Source: Eubacteriaceae bacterium
GTDB taxonomy: Bacteria > Bacillota > Clostridia > Lachnospirales > Lachnospiraceae
Direction: 5' to 3'
Length of the DNA stretch: 64,000 nt
Assembly: GCA_910575665.1 (NCBI GenBank)
Contig: CAJTFB010000014.1
Coordinates: 1-64,000 of the forward strand
The notes below the pieces were generated by a model, which saw only the letters and a program-made list of their open reading frames with translations, was not told the origin of the DNA and did no database searches. The translations under genes and the position numbers were made by a program. Position 1 is the stretch's first letter, and every line of letters begins with the position of its first letter. Of this stretch, positions 36,839 to 46,191 are shown in pieces.

Positions 36839-37699
36839 ATGGGGGATAAGATGGAGATTCTGTTAGGAATTATATTGGCTGTGCTGGTGCTCATAAATGC
36901 CGCACTGATGTTTATGGTACTTAGGAAAGACAGGTCTGGGAAACCGGATGCCGGATTGGAACAGATGCGCCGGGATATCGACGAATTGAAGCGGATATTC
37001 ACTGGTGTGAAAACGCGGGGAATCTGGGGAGAGTGGCAGTTGGGGAGCATTCTGGAGGAGACACTGACCAGTGAGCAGTATGAGACAGAGTGTATGGTGA
37101 TTCCCGGAAGTACGAACCGGGTAGAATATGCGGTAAAACTTCCGGGGCGGTTTGAACAGACGGTATATCTGCCCATAGATTCCAAATTCCCCCTGGACGC
37201 TTATCTCCATCTGGAAGAGGCACGAAACAGTGGAAACCGGGAGATGATGGAGGACGCTGAGATTTTGTTTAAAAACCGGGTTCGAGGATTTGCCAAGGAA
37301 ATCCGTGATAAATATATTATGCCGCCATATACTACGAATTTTGGTATTCTATTTTTCCCAGTGGAATCAGTCTATGTAGAAGCAGTGAAGTGTGGACTGG
37401 GGCAGGAGCTGATGAGAAAATATCAGATCACTATGGCCTCTCCGGAAAGCCTCTCTGTTCTTCTCAATACACTGCAGATGGGATTTCGGACACTGGAAAT
37501 TGAAGAAAAGAGCAGTGAGGCGTGGAGGGTGCTGACGGAAGTCCGCTCTGAGGTAGAGAAATATGAGGAGGTTCTGCTCAACCTGCAGAAGCGGATTGAG
37601 CAGACAGGAAAAGAACTGGAACTTTTGGTGGGAAGGCGTACCCGAGTTTTGAAGAAAAAGCTGGAACGGCTGGATCAGGAAGATCTTGATGAATATTAA
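36839..37699 (+). CDS. rmuC: RmuC-family DNA recombination/limiting protein
   Basis: A 286-residue protein with an N-terminal membrane segment (about 5-27), a short helical spacer and the RmuC domain (about 60-250: TRGIWGEWQLGSILEE, LPIDSKFPLDAYL, FGILFFPVESVYVEA). RmuC limits inversion of short inverted repeats and has a nuclease-like fold. It is shorter than typical 400-480 residue forms because the long coiled coil is missing. The start could also be the ATG at 36851. Confidence 0.88.
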   Translation: MGDKMEILLGIILAVLVLINAALMFMVLRKDRSGKPDAGLEQMRRDIDELKRIFTGVKTRGIWGEWQLGSILEETLTSEQYETECMVIPGSTNRVEYAVKLPGRFEQTVYLPIDSKFPLDAYLHLEEARNSGNREMMEDAEILFKNRVRGFAKEIRDKYIMPPYTTNFGILFFPVESVYVEAVKCGLGQELMRKYQITMASPESLSVLLNTLQMGFRTLEIEEKSSEAWRVLTEVRSEVEKYEEVLLNLQKRIEQTGKELELLVGRRTRVLKKKLERLDQEDLDEY

Positions 37700-37711
37700 G
37701 GTAATGCTGGC

Positions 37712-37936
37712 TTAGTTATTTTCCTTCCATACGCCATGTCTATGGCCTTTCCCTCTTCCTTTTCCATGCCCCTGTCCATTGTTTTCATTACCGGAGTGGA
37801 TTTTGCAGCCTGAGTCCCCGGTTAAATCTCTTATCTGCCGCATAGTAAGACCCTTAACATCTTCAACCGTTATATCCGGGTTCAACTTCTGTAACTCTAA
37901 AAATGCCCGGTATTTGGTGTTCTGGTAGTAATTCAC
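37712..37936 (-). CDS. Small Gly/His-rich hypothetical ORF overlapping the sigma remnant
   Basis: 74 codons from a GTG with no clear ribosome site. The first part (KLNPDITVEDVKGLTMRQIR) could be a folded helical tail, and the end is basic and rich in Gly and His (GHGKGRGKGHRHG). It overlaps the truncated sigma frame by 74 bases in a different frame, so it may be the 3' part of another gene joined here by a deletion. Confidence 0.3.
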   Translation of the reverse strand: MNYYQNTKYRAFLELQKLNPDITVEDVKGLTMRQIRDLTGDSGCKIHSGNENNGQGHGKGRGKGHRHGVWKENN

Positions 37937-38207
37937 AGGGCTGCTCCGTCAGTTCGTCGATCGAGATAACATGGGTTCTAAAAAAATTTTTCAATAAATC
38001 TTTGCAGGCATTTATAGTTACACGGATGAACCAGGCTTTTTCATGCTCTTTATTTTCAAACACAACAGAACTTAGGACATACTTCAAAAATACGGTTTGA
38101 AATATGTCCTGAGTATCATGGTAATTTTTTAAATAAATCATACAAAGACGGTAAATCATATCCGCATATTGTTCGATTGCTTTGTTTACCTCTTGCTCAC
38201 TCCGCAT
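37863..38207 (-). pseudogene. Truncated ECF sigma factor (region 2 only)
   Basis: 114 codons. Region 2 is intact (YADMIYRLCMIYLKNYHDTQ, then DIFQTVFLKYVL and KAWFIRVTINACKDLL), but the frame ends about 25 residues after the region 2 linker and the whole of region 4, needed to bind -35 boxes, is missing. No region 4 text is visible in the other frames downstream. The start ATG has GAGGG upstream and lies 14 bases after the preceding small gene, so it was once an operon member. Probably non-functional as a sigma factor. Confidence 0.7.
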
Positions 38208-38221
38208 AAGCGCCCTCGTTG

Positions 38222-38509
38222 TTATCTCCTGTGACAGCCTCCGTAGCCGTGTCCATAGTAGCCGTGCCCGTGGCCGCCTCCCCAGCCGCAGGTACCATTC
38301 TGCCTTCTGGAAGCATAGTTATCACAGATGCCGTCGCCGTTCTCATCTATGAAAGAACAGCCCTCACCACAATAGTTACATACCGTGTCTGTGTTTGTGT
38401 CGTTAGAACTTTTTTCTTTTGTTGGTGCTGCGGCAAAAACGCTGGAAGTCTGCAATGTAATTACGAAAGCCACAACTGCAATCCCTGTTATAATTGTTTT
38501 TCTTTTCAT
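38222..38509 (-). CDS. Small exported Cys/Gly/His-rich protein with DENGDGICDN motif
   Basis: A 95-residue exported protein: signal peptide (about 1-27, ending FAAA), then CNYCGEGCSFIDENGDGICD, an EF-hand-like calcium loop flanked by cysteines, and a Gly/His/Tyr-rich tail (GGGHGHGYYGHGYGG) that could bind metal. Similar proteins occur beside ECF sigma genes in Clostridia, as here. The start at 38509 follows GGAGG at 8 bases. Function unknown; metal binding is inferred from composition. Confidence 0.6.
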   Translation of the reverse strand: MKRKTIITGIAVVAFVITLQTSSVFAAAPTKEKSSNDTNTDTVCNYCGEGCSFIDENGDGICDNYASRRQNGTCGWGGGHGHGYYGHGYGGCHRR

Positions 38510-38678
38510 GCCTATTTCCTCCATAAAATAACAAATGTATTATTTATTGCTTCATATATAATACGATCCATCTTTGGAAATCCATTCATATGTGGAAAAA
38601 AATTTCTGGTTGATAATACAATTTTTTTAATCTCTTTTTGCTTTGCTGCGGCCCATTCTGCAAAATGGCGCCGTCAGG

Positions 38679-39551
38679 CTATCTGTAAAAATCGGTAACA
38701 AAAACGAAACACCGGTAGGGGAGCTTTTTACACTTTTCCTTGGCAGCTTTCGCCTTATTCGGATCATCAAAGATACCGAATACGGTAGGTCCGCTGCCAC
38801 TCATAAGAGAACCCAGGGCGCCCTGTTCCAGCATTGTTTTTTTAATGTCTGCGATCTCTGGGTGTTCTGGAATGGTTACGGTTTCTAATATATTTGCCAT
38901 GCTGTCACACAGATCCCGAAGATTATTTTTTTTGATGCAGTCTATCATATGGTCGATATCCGGGTGTTCCGTCTGCTCATCCAGCTTTAAATTCGTGTAT
39001 ACAAATTTTGTAGATACGTGAAAGCCTGGTTTCGCAATCAATACATAGCAGTCTGGTGCAGCGGGGAGCGGCGATAAGATTTCTCCGATGCCCTCTGAGA
39101 GAGCGGTTCCCTTCATAATACAATAGGGAATGTCAGCGCCAAGAGTGACGCCCCGTTCCATCAGCTGTTGATCCGAGAGCTTCAGATTAAATAAGCGGTT
39201 CATAGCCAGCAGGCAGGAAGCGGCGTCGGTGCTTCCCCCCGCCATACCAGCGGCAACAGGAATACGCTTGTCCAGCTGTATGCTGACCCCAGTATCAATA
39301 TGAAATTCATCCATCAGAAGTTTGGCACTTTTGTATACGAGATTATCTTCATTTACTGGAAGAAAGCCAAGATTTGTGGTCAGATGTATCCCTGGATTTT
39401 TTGATTTAGCGAGGGTAAGGCGGTCGAAGAGCCGGATGCTCTGCATGATCATTTTTACCTCGTGGTAGCCATCCTCCCGTCTGCGTATGACATCCAGACC
39501 GAGATTGATCTTGGCAGGAGCATTTATCCATAATGAATCCATATCGTTCAC
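38679..39551 (-). CDS. ispE: 4-diphosphocytidyl-2-C-methyl-D-erythritol kinase
   Basis: Phosphorylates CDP-ME in the MEP isoprenoid pathway. The 290 residues match the GHMP kinase pattern: PAKINLGLDVIRRREDGYH at the N terminus, the ATP loop PVAAGMAGGSTDAAS near residue 97 and the C-terminal GSLMSGSGPTVFGIF. It is divergent from spoIIR. Confidence 0.96.
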   Translation of the reverse strand: MNDMDSLWINAPAKINLGLDVIRRREDGYHEVKMIMQSIRLFDRLTLAKSKNPGIHLTTNLGFLPVNEDNLVYKSAKLLMDEFHIDTGVSIQLDKRIPVAAGMAGGSTDAASCLLAMNRLFNLKLSDQQLMERGVTLGADIPYCIMKGTALSEGIGEILSPLPAAPDCYVLIAKPGFHVSTKFVYTNLKLDEQTEHPDIDHMIDCIKKNNLRDLCDSMANILETVTIPEHPEIADIKKTMLEQGALGSLMSGSGPTVFGIFDDPNKAKAAKEKCKKLPYRCFVFVTDFYR

Positions 39552-39682
39552 CCTCTCTTTTTTCTATTTATTATAACAAAGTTTGGTGGAATAAAAAAGT
39601 TTTTATTGGGAAAAATCATAAAAAGTAATTAGTCATTAGCTTGGCGGCATCATCAAGCTATAAAAAATTGGAGGAAAAGAAA

Positions 39683-40303
39683 ATGAAAAAGGTTTTATTG
39701 GCAGCAGCTGTACTATTTGTCTGCGGTCTGATGTATTTTTATGGGAAAGCGACAGAGGGAGATAAAATGCAGCGGGATATCGCGGAGCAGGTCATACGGC
39801 TGCATGTGGTGGCAAACAGTGACAGCGAGGAGGATCAACAGTTGAAACTGGAAATAAAGGAGGAGGTTGTTCAGATGCTCCGTGATGAATTGATACAGGA
39901 CACCACTGTAATCTCTGCCCAACAGACACTGCGGGATCATTTAAGTGAAGTGGAACAGGTCGCTTCGGACTACATACAGAGAAATGGTTATGATTATGAA
40001 GTAAAGGCGGAACTGGGCACTTGTTATTTTCCTGTGAAACAATACGGAGATATGACGTTTCCAGCAGGGGAATATAAGGCTTTGAAAGTAAATATTGGAA
40101 GGCATGAGGGAAAAAACTGGTGGTGTGTAATGTATCCGACCCTTTGTTTTGTTGACAGCACGTACCAGATCGTACCAGAGGAATCCAAAGAAAAGTTAAA
40201 GGAAAATTTATCCGAAGAAGAATATGAGTCTCTGCTCACCGGAGAAGAGGACGTAAAATATGGTTTTAAGATCGTAGACTTTCTGACAGATTTATTATCG
40301 TGA
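39683..40303 (+). CDS. spoIIR: Stage II sporulation protein R
   Basis: A 206-residue secreted signal made in the forespore that activates SpoIIGA and so sigma-E in the mother cell. It has an N-terminal signal or anchor (about 1-20) and the family core (IRLHVVANSDSEEDQQLKL, then FPAGEYKALKVNIG and GKNWWCVMYPTLCF). The start at 39683 has GGAGG at 7 bases; a longer reading lacks support. Its presence indicates that the lineage has sporulation genes, though it does not prove that the strain makes spores. Confidence 0.93.
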   Translation: MKKVLLAAAVLFVCGLMYFYGKATEGDKMQRDIAEQVIRLHVVANSDSEEDQQLKLEIKEEVVQMLRDELIQDTTVISAQQTLRDHLSEVEQVASDYIQRNGYDYEVKAELGTCYFPVKQYGDMTFPAGEYKALKVNIGRHEGKNWWCVMYPTLCFVDSTYQIVPEESKEKLKENLSEEEYESLLTGEEDVKYGFKIVDFLTDLLS

Positions 40304-40356
40304 CGAAAGAATTGAGTCGTAAGGCTGAGCTGACGACAGGAAATTGCGGAAAGAAT

Positions 40357-40383
40357 TAAAGGTTTCAAAGATTCAACCGAAAT
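40357..40383 (+). promoter_or_regulatory. Sigma-28 (SigD/FliA)-type flagellar promoter
   Basis: TAAA (40357-40360), 15 bases, then ACCGAAAT (40376-40383), close to the motility consensus TAAA-N15-GCCGATAT. It stands before the operon that contains flagellin and FliS. Confidence 0.6.
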
Positions 40384-40413
40384 ATATAGTAGCAATTATT
40401 TCGGAGAGTGAGT

Positions 40414-43251
40414 GTGAAATCTATGATCATTAACAGCAACAAGATTTCCATTGACTTTAAAGACACTGACTACGCGAAGGGCTTAGGGGTGTCGGTACAG
40501 AATGCCAGGGAAGGCAGCATTTCCAATATAGGAATTGAGTACACAACGGATTGTGCGGTACGAAAGGACATGGGAAACAGTATCGTATATACGGATACGA
40601 ATAGTAAGGGCAGCATGCTGCAGGATGCAGTTCAGGGATTGTCAGGAGACACCTTTGATCCAGCACAGTTTATCAGCCAGAGCATGAATGGCGAGGATGC
40701 AAAAGATATTGAGGATGAGGACGGCTCGATCTTGGAAGAGTATGTGGCGTCCTCTTTAGAGCGCGCGCTGGAGCGGGTAAAAACCCAACGGCGTGACAAT
40801 GCGGAAGCGGTGGAAAAGCAGGTCGAGAACAGTGAAGAAAAGAAGGAGTTTATGGATGAGATCGACCGGCGGATCAAGGAAGCAGCTCAGATGGCATCTG
40901 GTCTACAGGGAATGTCGGAGTCAGCAGCGAAATATCTTCTGGAAAATGAACTTCCAGTGACGCCGGCAACGATAAAAGGAAGTCTGGCAGCAGGAGCAGT
41001 GTCCGGGGGTGTCATGCCCACAGAGGGCAAAGAGCCTTTTGACACAGTCCGGGACCAGGCAGAGATGATACTGGAAAACAGTGGTCTTGCGGCGAGTGAA
41101 GAGAACATGCAGGCGGCGGAGAAGCTTTATGAAGAGGGAGCTCCGGTGACCGCTGAAAATGTTCGCAACTATCAGGCGATTCAGGATCTGAAAGAACTAT
41201 CACCGGAAATGCTGGAGGAGCGCATTGAAGATGAAGTGCTGGACGGCATACACCCGGAGGAGGCAGATCTTACCAATATATCCAGAAAAGAAGCGGCGGA
41301 CCGGCTGGAGAAGCTGGTACAGACCGATGAGGAGACGCTTCGGCGCACTTTTGCCACAGATGCAGAGGCCATAACAGCAAAGAGGCAGCTGGAAGAGATC
41401 CGGCTCACGTTGACGATCGATGCGGCGAGGCGCATGGAAAATAAAGGGATTCATTTGGATGTACGAAATCTGGTTCAGATTGTAGAAGAACTGAAGCAGA
41501 TGGAGCAGGAGGCGTGCATGGGATATCTGCAGGCTTCTGGAGTCGAGCAGTCAGAAGCCAATGTAGAGATTATGGCGGATACCCTGCAGGCAAGGGAGGA
41601 TATCCTGGCAGCTCCGACAGCAGTGTATGGCAAGACGATCGAAACGGTACATAGCGATACCATCGCAGATGTGGCAGCTGCAGGCAGGGAAATGAGACTC
41701 CGTATGGAGAGCAGTTATGAGTCTGTGGGAACAGAGGTAAGGGCGGATCTGGGAGATAGGATCAGCAAGGCATTTTCCAATGTAAATGATATATTGGATG
41801 ATCTTCAGTTGGAGCCTACTGCGATGAATCAGCGGGCAGTGCGAATTCTGGCCTATAACCGCATGGAGCTTACCAGAGAAAACATTCTTTCTATGAAGGA
41901 ATATGATGACAAAGTGACGACTCTTGTCAGGGAACTCCGCCCACAGGTAGTGGCAGAACTCATTCGGCGGCAGGAAAATCCTTTGGAGATGAGTTTGGAT
42001 GAACTGGGGGAAAAGGTTTCGCAGATCAGTGAAGAACTTACCCAGGATGATGTCTCTTTCCGAAAGTATTTGTGGAAGCTGGATCACAGCGGTGGGATTT
42101 CTGAAGAAGAAAGAAAAAGTATGATCGGTATTTACCGGCTTTTAGATAAAGTGAATAAGAGTGATGGGGCGGTGATCGGACAGGTGGTCCGAGATGGCAG
42201 AGAATTATCTTTTTCTTCTCTGCTGTCAGCACTTCGCACGAGGAAATCCAAGGGGATTGACCGGGAGGTGGATGATGACTTCGGCGGCTTAAAAGAGGTC
42301 GTATCGAATGGTGAGAGCATCAGCGACCAGATCAGCGCAGCATTTGGCAGCAGTGTAGTCTCCAAGCTTCAGAAAGAGCTTTCCCCGGCGGTGTTAAAGA
42401 ATCGAAATGAAAGTTATATGAATGATCCGCTGGAACTTTTGCTGGATGAATGCCAGGGAAGTGTAGAGGCACTTAGAGAAACCACGGAGTACTATGAGCA
42501 GAGGGCAGAAGAAGTAAGACAGATGGCGTCAGAAAGTGATGAACAGATACTACAAGTATTAAAGCAGGTGGAGCTGCCAGACAGCCTTATGAATGTGCAT
42601 TTGATGAGGTCTTATCTGGAACAGGGAGCGAAGGAATACCTTAAGTTCTTTACAAGAGAGGGAAGCGAAGAGATCATAGAAGCTTTTGATAATCCACAGC
42701 TGCTCTCGGAAGTGTATGAGGAAAAAGAAAATGCACTGGCAGATCATTTACGGGAACAGAAAGATGCCGAGGACGTCACAAGTGACACGGTAAAAGAGAT
42801 CGCTGTTATGGCAGGAAGTATTTCTTTTTACAGGCAGATGCGGCGTTTCCAGAAATATGAGGTGCCGATTGTGACAGAGCGCGGTGTGACAGCCTGTGCG
42901 GTCACAGTAAGACAGGGAGACAAAGCGGAGAAAGGAACGGTAGAGATCAGTGTCAGTTCCAGCCGGTTCGGAAGTCTTCAGGCCACCTTTAAGGTGGCAG
43001 GGACACGAGTATCTGGTTTTGTTACCAGCGAAGAAGAGGGTACTTTGGAGGTTTCCAGAAGTATTTTCAGTGAATTTGAAACGGATTTAGAAATGAATGG
43101 ATTCACGATGGAACGTGGAGATTTTGCGAAAGGAACAAGAAATTCATTTCATTCAGGTAGTCAGATAGAGGAAGAGACCACAAATGACAGATTGTATCTG
43201 GTGGCAAAATTATTTATTCAAAATGTGCAGAGAAAGGAAGATGAAAAATGA
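40414..43251 (+). CDS. Large uncharacterised flagellar-locus protein (possibly DUF6240)
   Basis: About 945 residues, acidic and mostly helical, with no signal peptide or membrane segment and no enzyme motif that I can see. Short repeating phrases occur, such as LLENELPVTPATIKG and LYEEGAPVTAENVRNY, each pairing a helix with PVT-type turns. A Gly/Val-rich beta segment lies near residues 820-870. It follows a sigma-28-like promoter and its last four bases overlap the flagellin start, so a role in flagellar assembly or regulation is likely. I recall similar proteins filed as DUF6240 next to flagellin in Lachnospiraceae. GTG starts at 40408 and 40414 are both possible; GGAG spacing favours 40414. 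Confidence 0.7.
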   Translation: MKSMIINSNKISIDFKDTDYAKGLGVSVQNAREGSISNIGIEYTTDCAVRKDMGNSIVYTDTNSKGSMLQDAVQGLSGDTFDPAQFISQSMNGEDAKDIEDEDGSILEEYVASSLERALERVKTQRRDNAEAVEKQVENSEEKKEFMDEIDRRIKEAAQMASGLQGMSESAAKYLLENELPVTPATIKGSLAAGAVSGGVMPTEGKEPFDTVRDQAEMILENSGLAASEENMQAAEKLYEEGAPVTAENVRNYQAIQDLKELSPEMLEERIEDEVLDGIHPEEADLTNISRKEAADRLEKLVQTDEETLRRTFATDAEAITAKRQLEEIRLTLTIDAARRMENKGIHLDVRNLVQIVEELKQMEQEACMGYLQASGVEQSEANVEIMADTLQAREDILAAPTAVYGKTIETVHSDTIADVAAAGREMRLRMESSYESVGTEVRADLGDRISKAFSNVNDILDDLQLEPTAMNQRAVRILAYNRMELTRENILSMKEYDDKVTTLVRELRPQVVAELIRRQENPLEMSLDELGEKVSQISEELTQDDVSFRKYLWKLDHSGGISEEERKSMIGIYRLLDKVNKSDGAVIGQVVRDGRELSFSSLLSALRTRKSKGIDREVDDDFGGLKEVVSNGESISDQISAAFGSSVVSKLQKELSPAVLKNRNESYMNDPLELLLDECQGSVEALRETTEYYEQRAEEVRQMASESDEQILQVLKQVELPDSLMNVHLMRSYLEQGAKEYLKFFTREGSEEIIEAFDNPQLLSEVYEEKENALADHLREQKDAEDVTSDTVKEIAVMAGSISFYRQMRRFQKYEVPIVTERGVTACAVTVRQGDKAEKGTVEISVSSSRFGSLQATFKVAGTRVSGFVTSEEEGTLEVSRSIFSEFETDLEMNGFTMERGDFAKGTRNSFHSGSQIEEETTNDRLYLVAKLFIQNVQRKEDEK

Positions 43252-44666
43252 AGATAAACACAAATATTGCAGCGATGAAAGCGAGTGGACACTTAAATCG
43301 GACAGAGAATAAGATCACGACGAGCCTGGAGAGACTTTCTTCTGGTTATCGGATCAACAAGGCAGCAGATGATGCGGCGGGAATGGCGATTTCCCAGAAA
43401 ATGCATGCGCAGATCCGCGGATTACAGCGTGCTTCCAGAAATGGTGCAGATGGTATTTCCTTTATCCAGACCGCAGAGGGCGCCCTTATCGAAGTAGAAA
43501 ATATGCTGCAAAGATGCCGTGAGCTTTCTGTGCAGGCGGCTAACCAGGGTGTGACCATGTTGGAAGATAAAGAGGCGATCCAGAAAGAGATTGATTCTCT
43601 AATGGAAGAGATTGACCGTCTTTCATCCGATACGGAATTTAACACGAAAAGTATTCTGGATGGTTCCTGCTGTCGTCAGACATCTTCTAATAATATTGGA
43701 GTGAAGGTTGTTTCCATGACAGACTCGGTGGAAATGACAAAATATGGAATGACTGTGGACCAGGTGGCTACGAAGACAATTTTTACATCCGGTGCGCTTG
43801 GTATGGCTGCCACAGATGTATTTACCGAAAAGGGAGATATTCAGATCAATGGTGAAATGATTCATGTGGCGAAGGGAGATACATTGGAAGATGTTTATGC
43901 AGAGATCCGCGACTGCTGTGAGAGCATGAATATCACAGTGACACCAGTCAATGCCCTTGGCAATGAGACCGAACTCGCCAACGCTACATCTTTAAAGTTT
44001 GAATCAAAGCTCTATGGTGTGGAGCATAAAATAGAAGTGACTACAGACACACCGACTCTCGCTGCTAAACTGGGCGTGGATGGTGGAAACATAGTGCAGG
44101 GACAGGATGCGATAGTAACACTGGATACGGATTCTGGATTTTCAAAGACTGCTACCACTTTTGTAGAGGGCGGCAGAGTGACAGTTTCAGACAGGGACGG
44201 CTTCTGTATGGTTTTTGATGTTTCCAATGCAAAAGCGGGTAGCGATGCGGCTGTGACCGTACTGGATGCAGGATTTGTGGCAATTCAGATCGGTGCCAAT
44301 GAGGGGCAGACGATCGATATATCCATTCCTCCAGTGACTTGTAAATCTCTGGACATTGAGTACTGTAATGTATGTACGAGAGAGGGAGCTTCGACGGCGA
44401 TCAGTAAGTTTAATTCAGCGATAGAGGAAGTTTCCGCGATCCGTGCGAAGCTGGGTGCTTATGAAAACCGCCTTGACTCCGCTACTTCAAGTCTTGATAT
44501 TACCTCCCAGAACCTGACAGAATCCTGTTCTCGTATCGAGGATGTGGATATGTCAGAGGAAATGACAGAATATACACAGTTGAGCGTGCTCAGCCAGGCA
44601 GGAACAGCAATGCTTGCACAGGCGAATAATCGTCCTCAGACTATTTTGCAGCTGCTTCAGGGTTGA
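43248..44666 (+). CDS. Flagellin
   Basis: The filament subunit, 472 residues. The conserved N-terminal D0/D1 (MKINTNIAAMKASGHLNRTE, LERLSSGYRINKAADDAAGM) and C-terminal D1/D0 (AYENRLDSATSSLDITSQNL, QANNRPQTILQLLQG) flank a variable centre of roughly residues 145-375. ATG overlaps the previous stop (ATGA), implying translational coupling, which is unusual for such a highly expressed protein. FliS, its export chaperone, is next. Confidence 0.95.
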   Translation: MKINTNIAAMKASGHLNRTENKITTSLERLSSGYRINKAADDAAGMAISQKMHAQIRGLQRASRNGADGISFIQTAEGALIEVENMLQRCRELSVQAANQGVTMLEDKEAIQKEIDSLMEEIDRLSSDTEFNTKSILDGSCCRQTSSNNIGVKVVSMTDSVEMTKYGMTVDQVATKTIFTSGALGMAATDVFTEKGDIQINGEMIHVAKGDTLEDVYAEIRDCCESMNITVTPVNALGNETELANATSLKFESKLYGVEHKIEVTTDTPTLAAKLGVDGGNIVQGQDAIVTLDTDSGFSKTATTFVEGGRVTVSDRDGFCMVFDVSNAKAGSDAAVTVLDAGFVAIQIGANEGQTIDISIPPVTCKSLDIEYCNVCTREGASTAISKFNSAIEEVSAIRAKLGAYENRLDSATSSLDITSQNLTESCSRIEDVDMSEEMTEYTQLSVLSQAGTAMLAQANNRPQTILQLLQG

Positions 44667-44687
44667 TGAATGAAAGGTGGATGAATC

Positions 44688-45167
44688 TTGGATAAGGAAG
44701 TATTAAATGCCTATGCCGCAAGAGTGGCACAGGCAAACCGAAGTGAACTTGTCATTATCATGTATGAGGCAATTTTGGATAGTGTAGAGGAGGGTAGGAA
44801 ATGCCTGGAGGCAGACGAGATAGAGGTCTGCCGACGGGAGATCGGACGTGCCAGAGGGCTTTTGACAGAGCTGATGGGAAGTCTGGATTTTAGCTATGAG
44901 ATCTCTCACTATCTGAGAAGGCTGTATGTTTACGCCTATCAGGAACTTTGTCAGGGAGTGGCATTTCGAGAAAGTGAGCGTTTTGACCACGCTGCGAGTA
45001 TTATGAAAAAACTCCTTCCGGCATTTCAGAAAGTGGCTGATCAGGATCATTCACAGGCGGTTATGCAGAATGCACAGCCGATTTATGCCGGACTTACTTA
45101 TGGCAGAACCAGTCTCAATGAGAACATTGGGGTGGACGTATCAGCAAATCGAGGGTTTCAGGCGTAG
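44688..45167 (+). CDS. fliS: Flagellar export chaperone FliS
   Basis: A 159-residue helical protein that binds the flagellin C terminus before export. Core: ANRSELVIIMYEAILDSVEE and LMGSLDFSYEISHYLRRLY, followed by a longer than usual C-terminal extension (about residues 125-159). It starts with TTG 44688 behind AAAGGTGG, directly after flagellin. Confidence 0.9.
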   Translation: MDKEVLNAYAARVAQANRSELVIIMYEAILDSVEEGRKCLEADEIEVCRREIGRARGLLTELMGSLDFSYEISHYLRRLYVYAYQELCQGVAFRESERFDHAASIMKKLLPAFQKVADQDHSQAVMQNAQPIYAGLTYGRTSLNENIGVDVSANRGFQA

Positions 45168-45203
45168 TCTGATGTGTCGTTGAGTAAAATGAATTTAGAT
45201 CAA

Positions 45204-45230
45204 AGGGGGCGTGCGTTTTAAGCCGCCCCT
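45204..45230. terminator. Hairpin between convergent fliS and DUF2508 genes
   Basis: AGGGG...CG pairs with CGCCCCT with one bulged G. The T-tails are poor, so its strength as a terminator is uncertain. Confidence 0.4.
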
Positions 45231-45232
45231 AC

Positions 45233-45448
45233 TTAATTGGTCAAACTTTCCATTTTACGCATCTGTTTGAGTAGATATTTGTATTTGTACTGGATTGCAT
45301 TCATTTCATAAATACAGCTGTCCACCAGATCTGGGTCACAGGCATTATCAAAATTTGAATGCGCAGTTGCCAGTGAAAGTTTGATCTCCTCGATCTCGTT
45401 CAGAAGTTCTTCTCTAGCAAGTAGAAGGTTGTCCGTTTTCTTTTTCAT
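45233..45448 (-). CDS. DUF2508 family small helical protein (YaaL-like)
   Basis: 71 residues, almost entirely helical and charged (EELLNEIEEIKLSLATAHSN, then YEMNAIQYKYKYLLKQMRK), matching the DUF2508 pattern. The start has GGAGGGAG. Function unknown; it is placed between the flagellar and pilus operons. Confidence 0.7.
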   Translation of the reverse strand: MKKKTDNLLLAREELLNEIEEIKLSLATAHSNFDNACDPDLVDSCIYEMNAIQYKYKYLLKQMRKMESLTN

Positions 45449-45601
45449 AGCTCCCTCCGTTGTTTATTTTCAATGTATTTCTTCTTTTAAAATGTCGTAA
45501 AATGGGGAAATTTGAAACGACAATTTTTCTATTTTCACTCTATTTCTTTTAACAGTATTTCCCTAGTCGAAAAAAATATTCCAGTATTTACAAAATAATG
45601 G

Positions 45602-45630
45602 TTGACAAGAGGACTGTAAGCGTGTAGTAT
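45602..45630 (+). promoter_or_regulatory. Promoter of the Tad pilus operon
   Basis: TTGACA (45602-45607), 17-base spacer, TAGTAT (45625-45630), 44 bases before the first tad gene. The rest of 45449-45601 is AT-rich with no gene seen. Confidence 0.65.
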
Positions 45631-45673
45631 ATGAATCACAACAAAATTAGGAGGTGTAAGTATCGGGGATCAT

Positions 45674-46180
45674 ATGTTGATTTTCCTCGTGCTGCTTCCG
45701 GTGTCACTCTGTGATCTATACTCTTATCATGTTCCGAACTGTTTTATAGTGGGCGGACTTGCACTCAGTCTCTATCGGAATATGAGTTTGTATGGTATGA
45801 CGGGATTGTGGCATTTTGCATGGAATGGTCTGATTCCAATTGTTGTCTGTTTTATCTTTTATCTGCTCCATTTCTTTGGTGCAGGCGATATCAAATTATT
45901 TTCCATAATTAGCAGTTATTATAATTTCAAATTTTGTTTCCGAGTTATGATCTTCTCATTGGTCATCGGAGCATTATTTTCTATTGTCAAAATGATCCAC
46001 AAAAGAAACGTTTATGATCGATTTCGATATTTTTTAAATTATGTAGAGAATATAAGGGCAGGTAAGATGCCGAAGGTGTACTATGATCGGATAGTATGTG
46101 GAGATGATGGTGTCATCCCCTTTACTATATGTATTTCCGCAGCGGTCATCTTATGCCTGAAAGTTTGCCCTGTTTTGTGA
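45674..46180 (+). CDS. A24 prepilin peptidase (TadV/CpaA-like), first copy
   Basis: A membrane aspartic peptidase of 168 residues that should cleave Flp prepilins. Both catalytic aspartates are visible: D14 in LCDLYSYHVPN and D72 in GAGDIK. About four membrane segments. It is the first gene of the Tad operon; TadZ follows after 11 bases. A second, different A24 peptidase lies at 53357. Confidence 0.88.
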   Translation: MLIFLVLLPVSLCDLYSYHVPNCFIVGGLALSLYRNMSLYGMTGLWHFAWNGLIPIVVCFIFYLLHFFGAGDIKLFSIISSYYNFKFCFRVMIFSLVIGALFSIVKMIHKRNVYDRFRYFLNYVENIRAGKMPKVYYDRIVCGDDGVIPFTICISAAVILCLKVCPVL

Positions 46181-46191
46181 GGAGGAAAAGT

